A stretch of DNA of 64,000 nt from Cordylochernes scorpioides (taxonomy: Eukaryota > Arthropoda > Arachnida > Pseudoscorpiones > Chernetidae). A program made the translations under genes and the position numbers. The notes under the pieces are model-generated. The model was not told the DNA's origin. It did no database searches and saw nothing but the letters and a program-made list of their open reading frames with translations. The stretch spans positions 68,839,939 through 68,903,938 of the forward strand of contig CP092877.1 of the NCBI GenBank assembly GCA_030710605.1. The letters run 5' to 3'. Positions 61,713 to 64,000 of this stretch are shown here, piece after piece; the stretch's first letter is position 1, and each line of letters opens with the position of its first letter.

Positions 61713-62130
61713 ACGAGTATATAATATGTTGTTTTAATGTGTCCTTTATGTACAAATGTGAACATATGTACATATATTTCCTTATTTATATGTTCCATTA
61801 TACATTTTAAATTCTAATGCTTTGTGACAGAATATATATATTATATATTCTAAAATGCAAATATTTTATTTTTTTTAAAAACATATAATTCATTTTTATT
61901 CATTGACTGTTTTATATTTTTTTACCATAGATTTAGAAGATAACACTTTAATTATTGTTGTAAATATGTATATTTAACCCTACCTATTTTTTTTTAAATC
62001 TCGATTATAGAATTCATTTTATAAATTCTATATTGTTGTGATAAATAATTTTTATGTGTAAATTTACTTCAAGTAATTCAAAATAAAAACTACTTGAAAG
62101 GTAAATAATTATCTTTACTATTTCATGACT
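61713..62130. other. AT-rich stretch, no gene seen
   Basis: Nothing recognised. Confidence 0.4.
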
Positions 62131-62199
62131 GCACCTCTCTCTCTCTTTTTCAACAACAAAACAAAAAATAATCATAACATATATACATATACTCTATGT

Positions 62200-62440
62200 A
62201 AATATATACATATGAAAAAACAATAGAAAAAAATAAAAGATAAGTGGGTCAGGTGTTGATATTAAAAATAAAGAAGGCATCTCCTGACCATAAATCAAGA
62301 AATTGGGTTGGCCAAATATCACGGAGCAAGTTAAATAAACGTTTAGTTTATTTTTGTTCCACTAGATGGCGCTCTGCCATCTAAAAAGTACATGTGCTCG
62401 TGGTCAGGAGATGCCTTCTTTATTTTTAATATATACATAT
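62200..62440. mobile_element. family C element, compact form
   Basis: Left GTGGGTCAGGTGTTGATATT, AAGGCATCTCCTGACCA; right CCACTAGATGGCGCTCTGCC, GTGGTCAGGAGATGCCTTC. The ends are inverted; the interior AAATCAAGAAATTGGGTTGG has no ribozyme. Confidence 0.62.
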
Positions 62441-62574
62441 ATAAATAATATTTGAACTAAAATATTCTTAAGAAAGTATCTTTATTACTCTCTATCTCTA
62501 TTTATAATTATTTAACCATATATAATAATATATATGCACGATGTTATATCATTTATATATAATAACAAACTCTA

Positions 62575-62770
62575 TTGTATAGCATATAAAAGCAGAATAA
62601 TCCAATACAGTATTAGAGCTCTAAAAAAAACGGTAGATTAAATTGGCGAAACCGCTGGGAGAATTCATCACTAATAAGCTAAGTTTTCTTAATATTTTTC
62701 CATTGCAGTAAATATAGTGGAAGTTTTTTTTATGTTTGAAAGAAACTTTCGTTCTTCAATGTTTTCTTGT
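62575..62770 (+). mobile_element. family B element, CTAATAA subtype
   Basis: AGCATATAAAAGCAGAATAA leader, GGTAGATTAAA, TTGGC-GAAACCGCT, GGGAGAATTCATCA, CTAATAA-GC. Sister of 52480-52690. Confidence 0.65.
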
Positions 62771-62876
62771 GTATAGATAGTGCGTTGTTGTCCTATAGTT
62801 AAACTAGTTAGTAGCGTACTAATATATGACAGAGATCACTATGGATATGGCACATTTTTCATTCATTCAGTACTTT

Positions 62877-62916
62877 TGTCTGAAGATGGTAACAACGCTG
62901 TTACCGAAACGTCACA
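62877..62916 (+). ncRNA. hammerhead ribozyme, ACGT type
   Basis: TGT (62877-62879), CTGAAGA (62880-62886), stem II GGTAAC (62888-62893) with GTTACC (62900-62905), perfect 6 bp, GAAA (62906-62909), ACGT (62909-62912), C62913, ACA (62914-62916). A very regular core; no second arm nearby. Confidence 0.8.
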
Positions 62917-62989
62917 CACTATTTATTTATTTGGTCTTATTACTTTGTTTTAGATATCACTATGATAAAGTAAAATTATATTATGATGC

Positions 62990-63130
62990 ATAGCGCGCCA
63001 TCTGTTTTGGGAGGGTTCACCACTGATGAGCCAGGACCTCCCTAATTTTTTTTTTTCCGTTGCAGTAAGGGCAGTAGAAATTGTTTAATTTTCAAAAGAA
63101 TCATACGCGTCTATAATAGTTTCGAATTTT
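62990..63130 (+). repeat. family B element, right half
   Basis: GCGCGCCATCTG, then GGGAGGGTTCACCACTGATG, AGCCAGGACCTCCC, CAGTAAGGGCAGTAG, AAAAGAATCATACGCG. The GAAA strand is missing. Confidence 0.55.
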
Positions 63131-63360
63131 CAAAAAAGTAAAATATTATTTGTTTATAACGTCAGCATAACTAGGTAACTATAATTGAACTAACAAGTAA
63201 GTTATTTACATCTAGAGAGAGATATTTATAACCCAGGGAGGACAGAACACCAACTACCCGGGAAGTCACTAGTATGGACTAGTGTTGAGCGCTTTTACTC
63301 GCGTCCTGTTTTGATTACTGAGTTGAACCAGTTTACCAAAGATCAGCTAAAGAATATATA
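63131..63360. other. unassigned spacer
   Basis: 63235-63310 (CCCAGGGAGGACAGAACACC ... GACTAGTGTTGAGCGC) is GC-richer; no gene recognised. Confidence 0.35.
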
Positions 63361-63363
63361 TGA

Positions 63364-63730
63364 CTAGCCGAATGACCCGGGCAACGCCCGTGTTTTACCC
63401 GATTGAATGTTTTGATTCAAATACTATTTGTTACAATTATAAATTGGCGCCTAAAATAAATGCATATGTTAGTTAATAACTATAGCCAATGTGCTTTATC
63501 TGTCTATGTACTGTTGGCTTCCGTAGGCGTCTCTTACAGGGAAAAATAAAGAGAGGGTTCCATTTGGTTATTAACTAATATATGCATTTATTTAAGGAGC
63601 GACCCGCTCCAAAACAATAATTACATAAACGAAAAGGCGAGTGGGGGGGGGGAAAGGTGGCGTGACCGTAGCCAACCAATAGGAGGGCGCCATTCCAAAA
63701 AAAAAAAAAGCAAACGGTGACAGAGATAAA
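63364..63730 (-). mobile_element. Helitron 3' end, minus strand
   Basis: CTAG at 63364-63367 preceded by A, a CCCGGGCAACGCCCG hairpin, and ATAAATTGGCGCC as at 51525. GCAAACGGTGACA near 63709 also occurs at 51696, marking a shared interior. The part in between (ATATGTTAGTTAATAAC and its inverse GTTATTAACTAATATATGC) is a separate nested inverted repeat. Confidence 0.65.
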
Positions 63731-64000
63731 AACTGATGACTGATTGTTGATTAGATGAGGAATGACGCTCGTAACTGTATATAGAATGATTCAATAAATA
63801 CAGAGTTATATTTTACTGTGTATTTTCATTGATTAATGAAATAAGTTATATAATTAATTCTCCGCCCCCCCACAATATAAATTTTCAGTAAACTAGAAGA
63901 AACTAACTATAGACGGGTCTTTTTAAATATTAGGAAATTCACTAGATGTCATATTTATATTAATTGCTCCTTCAATATTTGGTAAATTATCCTTTAAGTA
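63731..64000. other. unassigned
   Basis: Nothing recognised. Confidence 0.35.

Overview
This is a metazoan nuclear window, about 70% A+T, built almost entirely of repeats. Features that point to an animal genome are a Ty3/Gypsy retrotransposon with a GPY/F integrase tail, Penelope-like elements, tRNA-derived SINEs, Helitrons with a Pif1-type helicase remnant, mariner/pogo-like MITEs and long microsatellites. An arthropod or a mollusc would fit; nothing here fixes the lineage. No host protein-coding gene is convincing.

Layout. 1-0.9 kb: the 3' end of a Penelope-like element (PLE) ORF with its GIY-YIG endonuclease, followed by a hammerhead ribozyme (HHR). 1-21 kb: dispersed repeats (foldback elements, SINEs, MITEs, LINE tails), a 54-bp tandem array (7.9-8.2 kb) and an 84-bp minisatellite (10.1-11.6 kb). 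21.1-26.3 kb: one complete, apparently young Gypsy element with identical 338-bp LTRs, a 4-bp target duplication, intact gag and pol and a -1 frameshift heptamer at the end of gag. 27 kb: a dead Helitron helicase and a 91-bp tandem array. 28.9-64 kb: PLE-related inverted dimers with hammerhead motifs, more SINEs and MITEs, two Helitron copies carrying a tRNA-Gly sequence, a 2.4-kb element with ~330-bp inverted ends, a LINE ORF tail, and several GC-richer unique islands that could be cis-regulatory or exonic.

The most striking system is the density of hammerhead motifs. At least ten sites keep the canonical core CTGANGA ... GAAA with flanking complementary stems. In nearly all of them GAAA runs directly into a short self-complementary stem III (AGCT, ACGT, ATAT, ACGCGT or ACCATGGT) followed by a non-G cleavage base, which is the layout expected of dimer-dependent PLE hammerheads. 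Many sit on both arms of long palindromes. Two variant subfamilies have altered cores: UUGANAA, which preserves the 3-8 base pair as U-A, and CTGYAGA. A separate small foldback family, about 18 copies, carries all three hammerhead strands in a non-canonical linear order (strand 1, strand 3, strand 2) on two adjacent hairpins. The best copy is at 52529-52595 and has every stem perfectly paired.

How the parts relate: PLE machinery such as the 1-531 ORF could mobilise the ribozyme-bearing terminal repeats, and unseen LINE enzymes could mobilise the SINEs. The Gypsy element is self-sufficient on paper. All functional statements are inferred from sequence; no database search was possible.
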